Positions 1-5,324 of a stretch of 5,514 nucleotides of DNA are shown here, piece after piece. The first letter of the stretch is position 1, and every line of letters starts with the position of its first letter. The position numbers and the translations under genes are program-made. This stretch comes from Eubacterium sp. (GTDB lineage: Bacteria; Bacillota_A; Clostridia; Lachnospirales; Lachnospiraceae): assembly GCA_024687845.1 (NCBI GenBank), contig JAILEL010000146.1:1-5514 (forward strand), written 5' to 3'. The notes beneath the pieces were generated by a model, which did no database searches, had not been told where the DNA came from, and saw nothing but the letters and a program-made list of their open reading frames with translations.

Positions 1-135
1 TGTTCTATTGCTGCTTACGCAGCACTGAATCGTGTTTTTTGAGTTCCTGCTTCGCAGGTATTATGAGATATAATATGAAAAACAAACTGCAAGCAGTTGT
101 TTTTCAATTATATCTCATAAACCGTGAATAGTAAC
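1..135 (+). repeat. Dispersed hairpin-rich repeat, copy 1 (may continue upstream of the window)
   Basis: This copy has three hairpins in order. Hairpin A is GCTGC-TTAC-GCAGC (10-23). Hairpin B is CCTGC-TTC-GCAGG (46-58). Hairpin C (61-120) is long: 61-74 pairs perfectly with 107-120, 76-85 with 97-106, and 87-90 with 93-96. Between A and B is GTGTTTTTTGAGT (32-44). The copy ends in AACCGTGAATAGTAAC (120-135). The same modules, in the same order on the opposite strand, recur at 3853-3988, with 34 of 35 bases identical across hairpin A and the T-tract. The left boundary cannot be set because the window begins inside the similarity. I do not recognise a named family. It could be a REP/MITE-like element or a repeated structured RNA. 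Confidence 0.88.
61..120 (+). other. 60-nt near-perfect hairpin C of repeat copy 1
   Basis: The arms TTATGAGATATAAT (61-74) and ATTATATCTCATAA (107-120) are exact reverse complements. They continue with TGAAAAACAA/TTGTTTTTCA and CTGC/GCAG around an AA loop, leaving single bulged bases at 75 and 86. No run of T follows the stem closely, so it is not a typical intrinsic terminator. It is the copy-1 equivalent of the hairpin at 3868-3928. Confidence 0.85.
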
Positions 136-152
136 TTAATAACAATTATTGC

Positions 153-181
153 TTGACAGCAGTATAAATCTATAATATTAT
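153..181 (+). promoter_or_regulatory. Probable sigma-A promoter of the PadR operon
   Basis: A perfect -35 hexamer TTGACA (153-158) is followed after exactly 17 bp by TATTAT (176-181), which matches five of six -10 consensus bases. TATACT at 179-184 is an alternative -10 but would need a 20-bp spacer. The predicted transcript starts near 188 and leaves a leader of about 95 nt before the PadR start codon. The promoter lies only 18 bp after the end of repeat copy 1. No other promoter of this quality is visible upstream of the operon. Confidence 0.72.
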
Positions 182-184
182 ACT
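161..184. promoter_or_regulatory. Candidate PadR operator: inverted repeat across the promoter spacer and -10
   Basis: AGTATAA (161-167) and TTATACT (178-184) are exact reverse complements separated by 10 bp. The spacer contains part of a second palindrome, TATAATATTATA (171-182). The site covers the promoter spacer and the -10 hexamer, so a bound dimer would block RNA polymerase. PadR-family regulators commonly bind AT-rich dyads at their own promoters, and AGTAT/ATACT half-sites are typical. Assigning this site to the adjacent regulator is an inference. AT-rich DNA makes some palindromes by chance, but a 7+7 exact dyad in this place is suggestive. Confidence 0.5.
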
Positions 185-208
185 TCATATAATATAGCAT
201 ATCAAAAT

Positions 209-220
209 ATATTATAATAT
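209..220. repeat. 12-bp AT-only palindrome in the operon leader
   Basis: ATATTATAATAT is a perfect palindrome in the untranslated leader between the promoter and the PadR ribosome binding site. It could be a secondary operator, but the surrounding 180-240 stretch is almost entirely A and T, so chance is a strong alternative. Confidence 0.25.
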
Positions 221-281
221 TTTTTATATTGATTTTAAAATAATACCTTACGAAATATCCAATAATAAGGAGGAGATACTC

Positions 282-608
282 ATGACTTATCAGCTTACCG
301 CTCCCCTTCTGGATGCCTGCGTTCTGGGTATAGTGGATAAGGAAGATTCTTACGGCTACACTCTTACACAAAAGGTAAGAGAACTCGTAGATATTTCTGA
401 ATCAACACTATACCCTGTTCTCAGACGACTTCAGAAGGAACAATGTCTGACCACCTATGATCAGCCATTTCAGGGCAGAAACAGACGATACTACAAAATC
501 ACAGAAGAGGGAAGACACCGTCTCAGATTCTATCAGAGCGAATGGGAAGAATATAAAAACAAAGTTGACGTACTCATCGGAGGAAAGGAGGTAAATGGCA
601 TTGAATAA
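282..608 (+). CDS. PadR-family winged-helix transcriptional regulator
   Basis: This 108-residue protein is the size of a compact PadR-s type repressor, which acts as a dimer on DNA. Residues 5-36 form the first helices, including the family-typical DSYGYTLTQ turn (22-30). The recognition helix is SESTLYPVLRRLQKE (39-53). The beta-wing runs about 56-73 and contains GRNRRYYKIT, followed by EEGRHRL. The C-terminal helix (about 76-98) is the usual dimerisation segment. The ATG at 282 is preceded by AAGGAGGAGA (267-276), a strong ribosome binding site. The gene opens an operon and overlaps the next frame by 14 nt, so translation of the two is probably coupled. PadR next to DUF1700 is a well-known pairing in Firmicutes, in which the membrane protein is thought to control the regulator. 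Autoregulation through the upstream dyad is inferred. The ligand or signal is unknown. Confidence 0.95.
   Translation: MTYQLTAPLLDACVLGIVDKEDSYGYTLTQKVRELVDISESTLYPVLRRLQKEQCLTTYDQPFQGRNRRYYKITEEGRHRLRFYQSEWEEYKNKVDVLIGGKEVNGIE
585..591 (+). promoter_or_regulatory. Ribosome binding site of the DUF1700 gene, inside the PadR coding region
   Basis: AAGGAGG lies within the last codons of the regulator gene. Only three bases separate it from the ATG at 595, which is unusually tight. An in-frame TTG at 601 has a nine-base spacing and would start the protein as MNKNTYLSEL, which resembles many DUF1700 N-termini. The ATG is kept as the call because it is the stronger codon, but the TTG is a real alternative. 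Confidence 0.6.
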
Positions 609-1374
609 GAATACTTATCTGAGCGAACTCGCCAGAAAACTTCGCAGACTTCCAAAACAGGATTATGAAGATGCACTCAGATATTATGAGGAATTCTTCC
701 TTGATTCCGGAGTAGATGATACAACTGATGTTATCCCTCTTGTCGGAAATGTAGATGAAGTAGCAGCCCGAATCTTAGAAGAATGTAAAGACAGACAGAT
801 AGAGAAAGTTGAATCCGAGGGTGGTATTAAAAATAGTACAAAAGCTATATGGTATGTAATTCTCGGTATTTTTGCAGCTCCAATTGCTTTTCCACTTGCC
901 ATAGTAGTTGCCGCAGTACTTTTTGCTATTTTAGTAACATTATTTGCTGTAATATTCTCTCTTATTGTTGCTTCTTTCTGCATAGTAGTTGCTGGAATTG
1001 TTGCAATCCCAGCAATATTCTGGGCAGAATCAGGTTCACAGGTGCTTATACTTCTCGGAATGTCACTCATGTCTATATCCTTAGGTGTTCTCCTGTGTAT
1101 AGGCTTCTATAAACTTGGAGAACTTGCAGTTAAAGGAATAATAAGGCTCATTCATCACATTGATAATTCCATGAAAAAAAATAATGGAACTCAAAACAAT
1201 AGGCAACAAAGCTATGGACATCAGAATGGCAGTTATCAGAGTGCAAATAATCAGACTAATACTACTGAGGAGCAGAGCTCCATATACAGAAATGCAGAAA
1301 ATGTAACTAATGCAAGCGGTGAAGAAGAATATGTAGAAAGTGAAAGAGTTGATCTGTCAAAAAATAACGAATAG
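595..1374 (+). CDS. DUF1700 (HAAS) family membrane protein, PadR partner
   Basis: This 259-residue protein has three parts. Residues 1-75 are a charged helical domain with the family pattern YLSELARKLRRLPKQDYEDALRYYEEFF (8-35, stated here in pieces: YLSELARKL, then LPKQDYEDALRYYEEFF), followed by a conserved VDEVAARIL helix (53-61). Residues about 84-173 contain roughly three hydrophobic segments (86-110, 112-141, 149-173), one marked by aromatic and Gly/Pro residues. Residues 192-259 form a hydrophilic Asn/Gln/Ser-rich tail ending in an acidic stretch, with no visible domain. The DUF1700 family has been described as a helical signalling domain linked to PadR regulators, so a role in relaying a membrane or envelope state to the upstream regulator fits. 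The gene overlaps PadR and ends three bases before a possible upstream start of the next gene. The long low-complexity tail is atypical for the family, as I know it. Confidence 0.88.
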   Translation: MALNKNTYLSELARKLRRLPKQDYEDALRYYEEFFLDSGVDDTTDVIPLVGNVDEVAARILEECKDRQIEKVESEGGIKNSTKAIWYVILGIFAAPIAFPLAIVVAAVLFAILVTLFAVIFSLIVASFCIVVAGIVAIPAIFWAESGSQVLILLGMSLMSISLGVLLCIGFYKLGELAVKGIIRLIHHIDNSMKKNNGTQNNRQQSYGHQNGSYQSANNQTNTTEEQSSIYRNAENVTNASGEEEYVESERVDLSKNNE

Positions 1375-1389
1375 ATTATGTATTATAAT

Positions 1390-1396
1390 AAGGAGG
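1390..1396 (+). promoter_or_regulatory. Ribosome binding site that fixes the DUF4097 gene start at 1402
   Basis: AAGGAGG sits five bases before the ATG at 1402. The more upstream in-frame ATG at 1378 lies only three bases after the previous stop codon and has no comparable site. Starting at 1402 also gives a clean Met-Lys-Lys followed by a hydrophobic segment, as expected for a membrane anchor. Confidence 0.85.
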
Positions 1397-1401
1397 CTGC
1401 T

Positions 1402-2367
1402 ATGAAAAAAGCGCTTATAATAACAGTCATAACAAGTACAATACTCTTTTTCCTTGGTGGAATACTATTTACCATAGGCATAGTGACCGGAGGAAGGGCT
1501 AGTTTCAATATTGACTTTAATAATAACAAAATATTGACTGATAAAAACATTAAGATGATAACTAAGGAAGAATCCTTATCGGATTTTAAAAACATCAAAA
1601 TAGATGCGGATGCCTATAATATTACAATTAAGAAAGGTGATTCCTTTAGTGTAAATTACGGTGCATATGAAAATGCTATGCCTGAAATCGAGGTTGAAGC
1701 TGACACATTAAATATTCTGTCAAATCATGAAAATTTACAGCTTAATCTGCTTTCCTTTAGCGATGACATTCAGGTTCCTTATATTATAATAACCGTTCCT
1801 GAAACAACTGATCTCAGTGAATGTACTATGAAACTAAATGCCGGCGAAATCAATATCAGTAATCAAAGCTTTGAAGATATTGACCTTGACACCGATGCAG
1901 GAAATATTATTCTCTCAGATATTACAACTAATGGTTTTAAGATTCTGGCAAGTGCTGGAAATGTAAACATCTCAGACTCAACTATAAGTGACCTTGATGT
2001 TCAGTCAAATGCAGGAAATATTGTATTTGACGAGATTGAATCAGATCAAATTAAGCTTGATATTGATTATGGTAATCTTGAAATCTCAGACAGTCAGGTT
2101 AAAAAAATCAGCGTAGATGCAGATGCAGGCAAGATAGATATAAATGATATCCAATCCGATGACATCACAATCGATGCTGACTACGGCAGCACAGATCTCA
2201 AGATGATCGGAAGCGAAGATGATTACGATATCGAAGTTGAAGTAGATTACGGAGATTTCTCATTAAACGGAAAAGACCAGAATAACAAATATATAACAAA
2301 TAATGGCAAAGAAAAGAAAATTAAGATTAACTCCGACGCAGGAGATGTAAATATAAGGTTCGAATAA
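1402..2367 (+). CDS. DUF4097 beta-solenoid protein with an N-terminal membrane anchor
   Basis: This 321-residue protein begins MKKALIITV with a single hydrophobic segment (about 4-29). That segment ends in GlyGlyArg without a lipobox Cys or a clear AxA site, so it is more likely an uncleaved anchor than a cleaved signal. Residues about 60-321 are Asp/Glu-rich beta strands of the DUF4097 type. From residue 146 to 260 the Gly turn motif (NAGEI, DAGNI, SAGNV, NAGNI, DYGNL, DAGKI, DYGST) recurs every 19 residues exactly. It then recurs more loosely at 282 and 312. This pattern indicates a right-handed solenoid outside the membrane. Related domains occur in Bacillus YvlB and enterococcal LiaX, which are tied to cell-envelope stress. 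A similar role here is inferred from the family and from the PadR/HAAS partners. It is the last gene of the operon, 27 nt after DUF1700. Confidence 0.88.
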   Translation: MKKALIITVITSTILFFLGGILFTIGIVTGGRASFNIDFNNNKILTDKNIKMITKEESLSDFKNIKIDADAYNITIKKGDSFSVNYGAYENAMPEIEVEADTLNILSNHENLQLNLLSFSDDIQVPYIIITVPETTDLSECTMKLNAGEINISNQSFEDIDLDTDAGNIILSDITTNGFKILASAGNVNISDSTISDLDVQSNAGNIVFDEIESDQIKLDIDYGNLEISDSQVKKISVDADAGKIDINDIQSDDITIDADYGSTDLKMIGSEDDYDIEVEVDYGDFSLNGKDQNNKYITNNGKEKKIKINSDAGDVNIRFE

Positions 2368-2380
2368 GAACCCAAAATTT

Positions 2381-2418
2381 AAAAGCAGGCATCTGGCAAA
2401 TTCCAGATGCCTGCTTTT
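2381..2418. terminator. Bidirectional intrinsic terminator between convergent genes
   Basis: AAAAGCAGGCATCTGG (2381-2396) pairs perfectly with CCAGATGCCTGCTTTT (2403-2418) around a six-base loop. The stem is flanked by A residues on the left and T residues on the right, so it has a U-tract on either strand. It lies 14 nt after the DUF4097 stop and 21 nt beyond the aminotransferase stop, and can serve both transcripts. Confidence 0.93.
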
Positions 2419-2438
2419 TAAATTAACTTTTTTATATA

Positions 2439-3731
2439 TTATTTATCCATCTCTTCGTAGATTTTCTTTGCACTTACGAGTCTTACACATAATGTAAAGA
2501 GCTCAGCAGCTAACTTCAGATCCTCAATATTTGGATAAGTTGGTGCGATACGGATGTTAGAATCGTGTGGATCCTTACCATAAGGCCAGGTTGCTCCTGC
2601 AGTTGTCATTATAACACCAGCTTTCTTAGCCTTCTCAACGATTGCCTTGGCACAGCCTTCCATTGCATCGAAGCTGATGAAATATCCTCCGATAGGTCTT
2701 GTCCATTCACCAATTCCCAGACCACCAAGCCTGTTATCAAGTGTTGAAAGAACGATCTCAAACTTTGGTCTGATTATAGCAGCATGCTTCTTCATATGCT
2801 CTGTCATTCCATGAATATCCTTAAAGAATCTTACGTGACGAAGCTGATTCACCTTATCATGACCGATAGTCTGATGATTCAGCTGCTTCATAATATCCTC
2901 CATATTATTTGGAGATGTAGCAAGACAAGCTATACCACTTCCCGGAAATGATATCTTAGAGGTTGATGCAAACTTATATACCAAATCAGGATTTCCGACC
3001 TTCTTACATTCAGCAAGAATCTCAACAATATAATCTTCCTTATCATCATAGAGGTGATGGATTCCATATGCATTATCCCAGAATATTCTGAAATCCTTTG
3101 CAGCTGGCTTCATTCTAGCGAATCTTCTGACAGTCTCATCTGAATAAGAATATCCCTGTGGATTTGAATACTTTGGAACGCACCAGATACCCTTAATACT
3201 ATCATCTTCGGATACCAGCTTCTCAACCATATCCATATCCGGACCATCTGGACTCATTGGTACAGGAATCATTTCTATTCCAAAATACTCTGTAATAGCA
3301 AAATGTCTGTCATATCCCGGAACAGGGCAGAGAAACTTAACCTTATCTAATTTACACCATGGAGTATTGCCCATAATACCATGAGTCATAGCTCTGGCAA
3401 TGGTATCATACATAACATTAAGTGATGAATTACCATATATAATAATGTTATCAGGATTGTTCTCCATCATATCACCAAGAAGAACCTTAGCCTCATGAAT
3501 ACCTGTCAGTACCCCGTAATTACGGCAGTCAGTTCCATCTTCACAGGAAAGATCAGCTTCTGAATTAAGCGCATCCATCATTCCCATAGATATATCGAGC
3601 TGTTCACGGCAAGGCTTGCCACGGCTCATATCCAGTCTTAAATCCATATCCTGATATTTCTTATAAGCTGCTTTAAGGACCTTAATCTCCTCAGCCAGCT
3701 CTTCTTTTGTCATTTCTGTATATGCTTTCAT
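2439..3731 (-). CDS. PLP-dependent aminotransferase, AspT / MocR-like aspartate aminotransferase subgroup
   Basis: This 430-residue cytosolic fold-type I aminotransferase has the usual full length of its group. The order of motifs, numbered from the ATG, is as follows. LDMSRGKP (33-40) is the N-terminal substrate segment. NYGVLTG (71-77) and the YGNSSLNVMYDT phosphate-binding region (99-110) follow. NPQG contains Asn190-Pro191. Asp219-Asn-Ala-Tyr222 contacts the PLP ring. FASTSKISFPGSG carries Lys259, the expected Schiff-base lysine. NIRIAPTYP near the C-terminus holds the substrate-carboxylate Arg. These features match the family annotated as alanine-glyoxylate aminotransferase or aspartate aminotransferase (Corynebacterium AspT type). 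Transamination between aspartate and 2-oxoglutarate is the most likely reaction, but substrate range cannot be read from sequence. The gene is monocistronic and convergent with the operon. A TTG one codon upstream (3734) would extend it by a single residue. No key residue is missing. Confidence 0.9.
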   Translation of the reverse strand: MKAYTEMTKEELAEEIKVLKAAYKKYQDMDLRLDMSRGKPCREQLDISMGMMDALNSEADLSCEDGTDCRNYGVLTGIHEAKVLLGDMMENNPDNIIIYGNSSLNVMYDTIARAMTHGIMGNTPWCKLDKVKFLCPVPGYDRHFAITEYFGIEMIPVPMSPDGPDMDMVEKLVSEDDSIKGIWCVPKYSNPQGYSYSDETVRRFARMKPAAKDFRIFWDNAYGIHHLYDDKEDYIVEILAECKKVGNPDLVYKFASTSKISFPGSGIACLATSPNNMEDIMKQLNHQTIGHDKVNQLRHVRFFKDIHGMTEHMKKHAAIIRPKFEIVLSTLDNRLGGLGIGEWTRPIGGYFISFDAMEGCAKAIVEKAKKAGVIMTTAGATWPYGKDPHDSNIRIAPTYPNIEDLKLAAELFTLCVRLVSAKKIYEEMDK

Positions 3732-3739
3732 CAAAAATT

Positions 3740-3744
3740 CCTCC
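3740..3744 (-). promoter_or_regulatory. Ribosome binding site of the aminotransferase; supports the ATG start at 3731
   Basis: Read on the minus strand, GGAGG within AGGAGGAA precedes the ATG at 3731 by eight bases and the adjacent TTG at 3734 by five. ATG is the preferred codon and both distances are workable, so the ATG is chosen. Confidence 0.75.
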
Positions 3745-3786
3745 TGTGAATTTTATAAAACCCTATTTTTCTTAAAAATCTTACCT

Positions 3787-3815
3787 ATTGTACCATAAAA
3801 AATTTAAATAATAAA
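3787..3815 (-). promoter_or_regulatory. Possible promoter of the aminotransferase gene
   Basis: On the minus strand TACAAT (3792-3787) matches five of six -10 bases. A weak -35, TTTATT (3815-3810), stands 17 bp upstream. The predicted leader would be about 50 nt. The region 3745-3852 is very AT-rich, so other -10-like strings exist and this is only the best pair seen. Confidence 0.4.
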
Positions 3816-3852
3816 GATATCTTTATAAAAACTTTTTATATCAAATATCCAC

Positions 3853-3988
3853 GTTACTATTCGCGGTTCATGAAATAAGTAAGCAAAAATGACTGCTTGC
3901 AGGCACTTTTTGTTTACTTATCTCATGATACCTGCGAAGCAGGTGACTCAAAAAACACGATTCAGTGCTGCGTTAGCAGCGATAGAGC
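3853..3988 (-). repeat. Dispersed hairpin-rich repeat, copy 2 (full, inverted relative to copy 1)
   Basis: On the minus strand this copy follows copy 1 module for module: hairpin A GCTGC-TAAC-GCAGC (3980-3967), the GTGTTTTTTGAGT tract (3958-3946), hairpin B (3943-3931), long hairpin C (3928-3868) and the end AACCGCGAATAGTAAC (3868-3853). Hairpin C differs in sequence from copy 1 but keeps its pairing through double changes. Hairpin A and the T-tract are nearly identical between copies. Confidence 0.88.
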
Positions 3989-4039
3989 ATCGCATATAAA
4001 CTTATTTATGCTTGCATAAGAATAAGTGTTATGCGATGC
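3987..4039. other. Central 53-nt hairpin of the palindromic element
   Basis: GCATCGCATA (3987-3996) pairs perfectly with TATGCGATGC (4030-4039). Inside, ACTTATT (4000-4006) pairs with AATAAGT (4021-4027), and TATGC (4007-4011) with GCATA (4014-4018) around a TT loop. Read on the plus strand, a six-T run follows 13 nt later, similar to the spacing of 11 nt between hairpin A and its T-tract in copies 1 and 2. It seems to occupy the position of hairpin A for the shortened copy. Confidence 0.82.
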
Positions 4040-4079
4040 GGACTTAAGAGTGTTTTTTGAGTCAACCGCGAATATTAAC
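4040..4079 (+). repeat. Shortened dispersed-repeat copy 3 lacking hairpins B and C
   Basis: This stretch has GTGTTTTTTGAGTC (4050-4063) joined directly to AACCGCGAATATTAAC (4064-4079). In the full copies these two modules are separated by hairpins B and C, so this looks like a precise loss, or a version that never had them. It is in the same orientation as copy 1 and head-to-head with copy 2. Confidence 0.75.
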
Positions 4080-4081
4080 AA

Positions 4082-4120
4082 AAGAACCACCAAACATTAC
4101 AAGTAAGTCTGGTGGCTCTT
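4082..4120 (-). terminator. Intrinsic terminator of the CAP-domain gene
   Basis: On the minus strand AAGAGCCACCA (4120-4110) pairs with TGGTGGTTCTT (4092-4082) through 11 pairs, one of them G-U, with a 17-base loop. A T-rich stretch (TTCTTTTGTTAATATT) covers the end of the stem and beyond. It begins 50 nt after the CAP-gene stop. On the plus strand the wobble becomes an A-C mismatch and the following tract is less T-rich, so the minus strand is favoured. Confidence 0.82.
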
Positions 4121-4169
4121 ATCATTTATTACCCAAAACAATCATAAGTCCGCACTGTCTAAGGTACTT

Positions 4170-5324
4170 CTACAACATCGCACCATCTGCTCCAAGCCAG
4201 TAGCCATCTACAGATGTGTTCGTCAGCATATAGCCTGACGAGTTAAAATAATACCAATTGCCATTAATCTTCTGCCAGCAGTTGCTTGCGTACCAGCCAG
4301 AAGTATCTCCATACCACCAGCCACCTGCACCATTATGCCAGCTGCCTATACTATGATAAGTCCATGCACCACTGGAACCGAGCCAGTAACCACCAACCCA
4401 CTCATTTGATGCCATAACACCACTTGAATGGAAATAGTAGTAGCTGCCTTCAATCATTCTCCAGCCTGTAATCATATATCCATCCGATCCAAGTGCATAC
4501 CATTTGGTTCCTATTCTTAACCAGCTGTTTCTAAGGTACTTTCCATTGGAATAGAATTTCCAGCCCCTTGAATCCTGAGTCCAGTTACCGGAGATACCAC
4601 CACCGGATGAACCTCCTGAAGAATTATTATTCGTAGGAGTAGTAGAACTGAAGACGCCATTATTCATCTTTCCTCTGGATACAAGTCTGTTATAAACACT
4701 GTTAGAAACATTTACATGAAATGAGGTTACGGGGCTATCATTTCTTACAGTTGGTATACTGGCTGACTGAGAACTGAAGCTCTGTGCCCAGTAATAATAA
4801 TAGTCACCGTAAATATATACCACACCGATTCCTACTGATTTCCACTCTGCAGTAAGGATGTTCTTCCTATGACCTTCAGAGTTCATCCAGGCAGTTACAA
4901 CCGAAGACGGTGAGGTCTGACCATAAGCTATATTCTCGCCTTCTATTTTGTCATTTACTGTAAAACAACTCGTTCCATCAGGTCTGGAATGGGCAATACT
5001 GTTATCAATCTCACTGTGATCATATGCAGCTCCGATAACAACTGATTCTGCAGCTCTCTGCATAGCTCCATTCAGGAGTGTCATGTCCATCTGAACAGCA
5101 TTCAGTCCATACTGGGTTCTCTGTTGATTGATAAGACTAAGCACCTGATAAGCATAACCGTACATAGCAGTAGCTTTGACATAAACCGCTGCATCAGCTG
5201 CCTCTACAGTTTTGATAGAATTAACAGACTGATCAGGTACACTTACAAACATACCTGAAATAAGAACAAGGATTAATAGATATGCAACACTTCTTTTGAT
5301 AATAGAAATCTTTCTGCTTACCAT
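4170..5324 (-). CDS. Secreted CAP/SCP-domain protein with C-terminal cell-wall-binding repeats
   Basis: This 384-residue exported protein starts with basic residues and a hydrophobic core (13-29), and a likely signal peptidase site follows ValGluAla (40-42). Residues about 58-186 are a CAP domain: LSLINQQR (62-69), HSRPDG with His112, GENIAYGQ with Glu130, WMNSEGHRKNIL (146-157) with His152, and a YYYYWAQSFS strand. A Asn/Ser/Gly linker (230-245) leads to Trp/Tyr/Gly repeats (246-384) of the choline- or cell-wall-binding type, such as GSDGYMITGW and NGNWYYFNSSGYM. Bacterial CAP proteins are common in Firmicutes but their activity is mostly unknown. Wall attachment by the repeats is the family expectation. 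The ATG at 5324 is chosen because AGAGGGG lies nine bases upstream and the signal peptide begins there. The frame stays open to 5498, but that part crosses an inverted-repeat element. The gene stands alone, with its own terminator. Confidence 0.92.
   Translation of the reverse strand: MVSRKISIIKRSVAYLLILVLISGMFVSVPDQSVNSIKTVEAADAAVYVKATAMYGYAYQVLSLINQQRTQYGLNAVQMDMTLLNGAMQRAAESVVIGAAYDHSEIDNSIAHSRPDGTSCFTVNDKIEGENIAYGQTSPSSVVTAWMNSEGHRKNILTAEWKSVGIGVVYIYGDYYYYWAQSFSSQSASIPTVRNDSPVTSFHVNVSNSVYNRLVSRGKMNNGVFSSTTPTNNNSSGGSSGGGISGNWTQDSRGWKFYSNGKYLRNSWLRIGTKWYALGSDGYMITGWRMIEGSYYYFHSSGVMASNEWVGGYWLGSSGAWTYHSIGSWHNGAGGWWYGDTSGWYASNCWQKINGNWYYFNSSGYMLTNTSVDGYWLGADGAML

Larger units (their letters stand above)
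3853..4079. repeat. 227-bp near-palindromic element made of two opposed repeat copies
   Basis: The ends GTTACTATTCGCGGTT (3853-3868) and AACCGCGAATATTAAC (4064-4079) are inverted repeats matching at 15 of 16 bases. A second inverted pair, GACTCAAAAAACAC (3945-3958) and GTGTTTTTTGAGTC (4050-4063), lies inside. The centre is the hairpin at 3987-4039. The left half is a full repeat copy on the minus strand. The right half is a shortened copy on the plus strand. No reading frame of note is present and no convincing target-site duplication is seen in the flanking bases. It sits in the intergenic space between the aminotransferase promoter and the CAP-gene terminator. A MITE-like or BIME-like origin is possible. 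Confidence 0.82.

Noticed and set aside
171..176. TATAAT as the -10 of the operon promoter
   Set aside because: It is a perfect hexamer but only 12 bp from TTGACA. TATTAT at 176-181 has the correct 17-bp spacing.
108..371. Minus-strand open frame of 87 codons over the operon promoter and the PadR start
   Set aside because: It runs through AT-rich promoter DNA and part of hairpin C, has a low-complexity Ile/Tyr-rich product, lacks a ribosome binding site and opposes a clear PadR gene.
684..1070. Minus-strand 128-codon frame antisense to the DUF1700 gene
   Set aside because: It is a Ser/Thr/Ala/Ile-rich shadow of the membrane-segment codons, with no recognisable domain or ribosome binding site.
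849..1112. Plus-strand 87-codon frame inside the DUF1700 gene
   Set aside because: Its Cys/Ser-rich product is a frame-shifted reading of the hydrophobic codons of the real gene.
1378..1401. Eight-codon upstream start of the DUF4097 gene
   Set aside because: No suitable ribosome binding site precedes it, and AAGGAGG lies between it and the ATG at 1402.
2565..2747. Plus-strand 60-codon frame antisense to the aminotransferase
   Set aside because: It overlaps a well-conserved enzyme gene and shows no start signal or family resemblance.
1..4079. Composite transposon bounded by the dispersed repeats
   Set aside because: No transposase or recombinase is encoded between the copies, and the genes inside look like ordinary chromosomal genes.
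3853..4079. CRISPR array
   Set aside because: The repeated units are inverted and hairpin-based, and there are no direct repeats with regular spacers and no cas genes.
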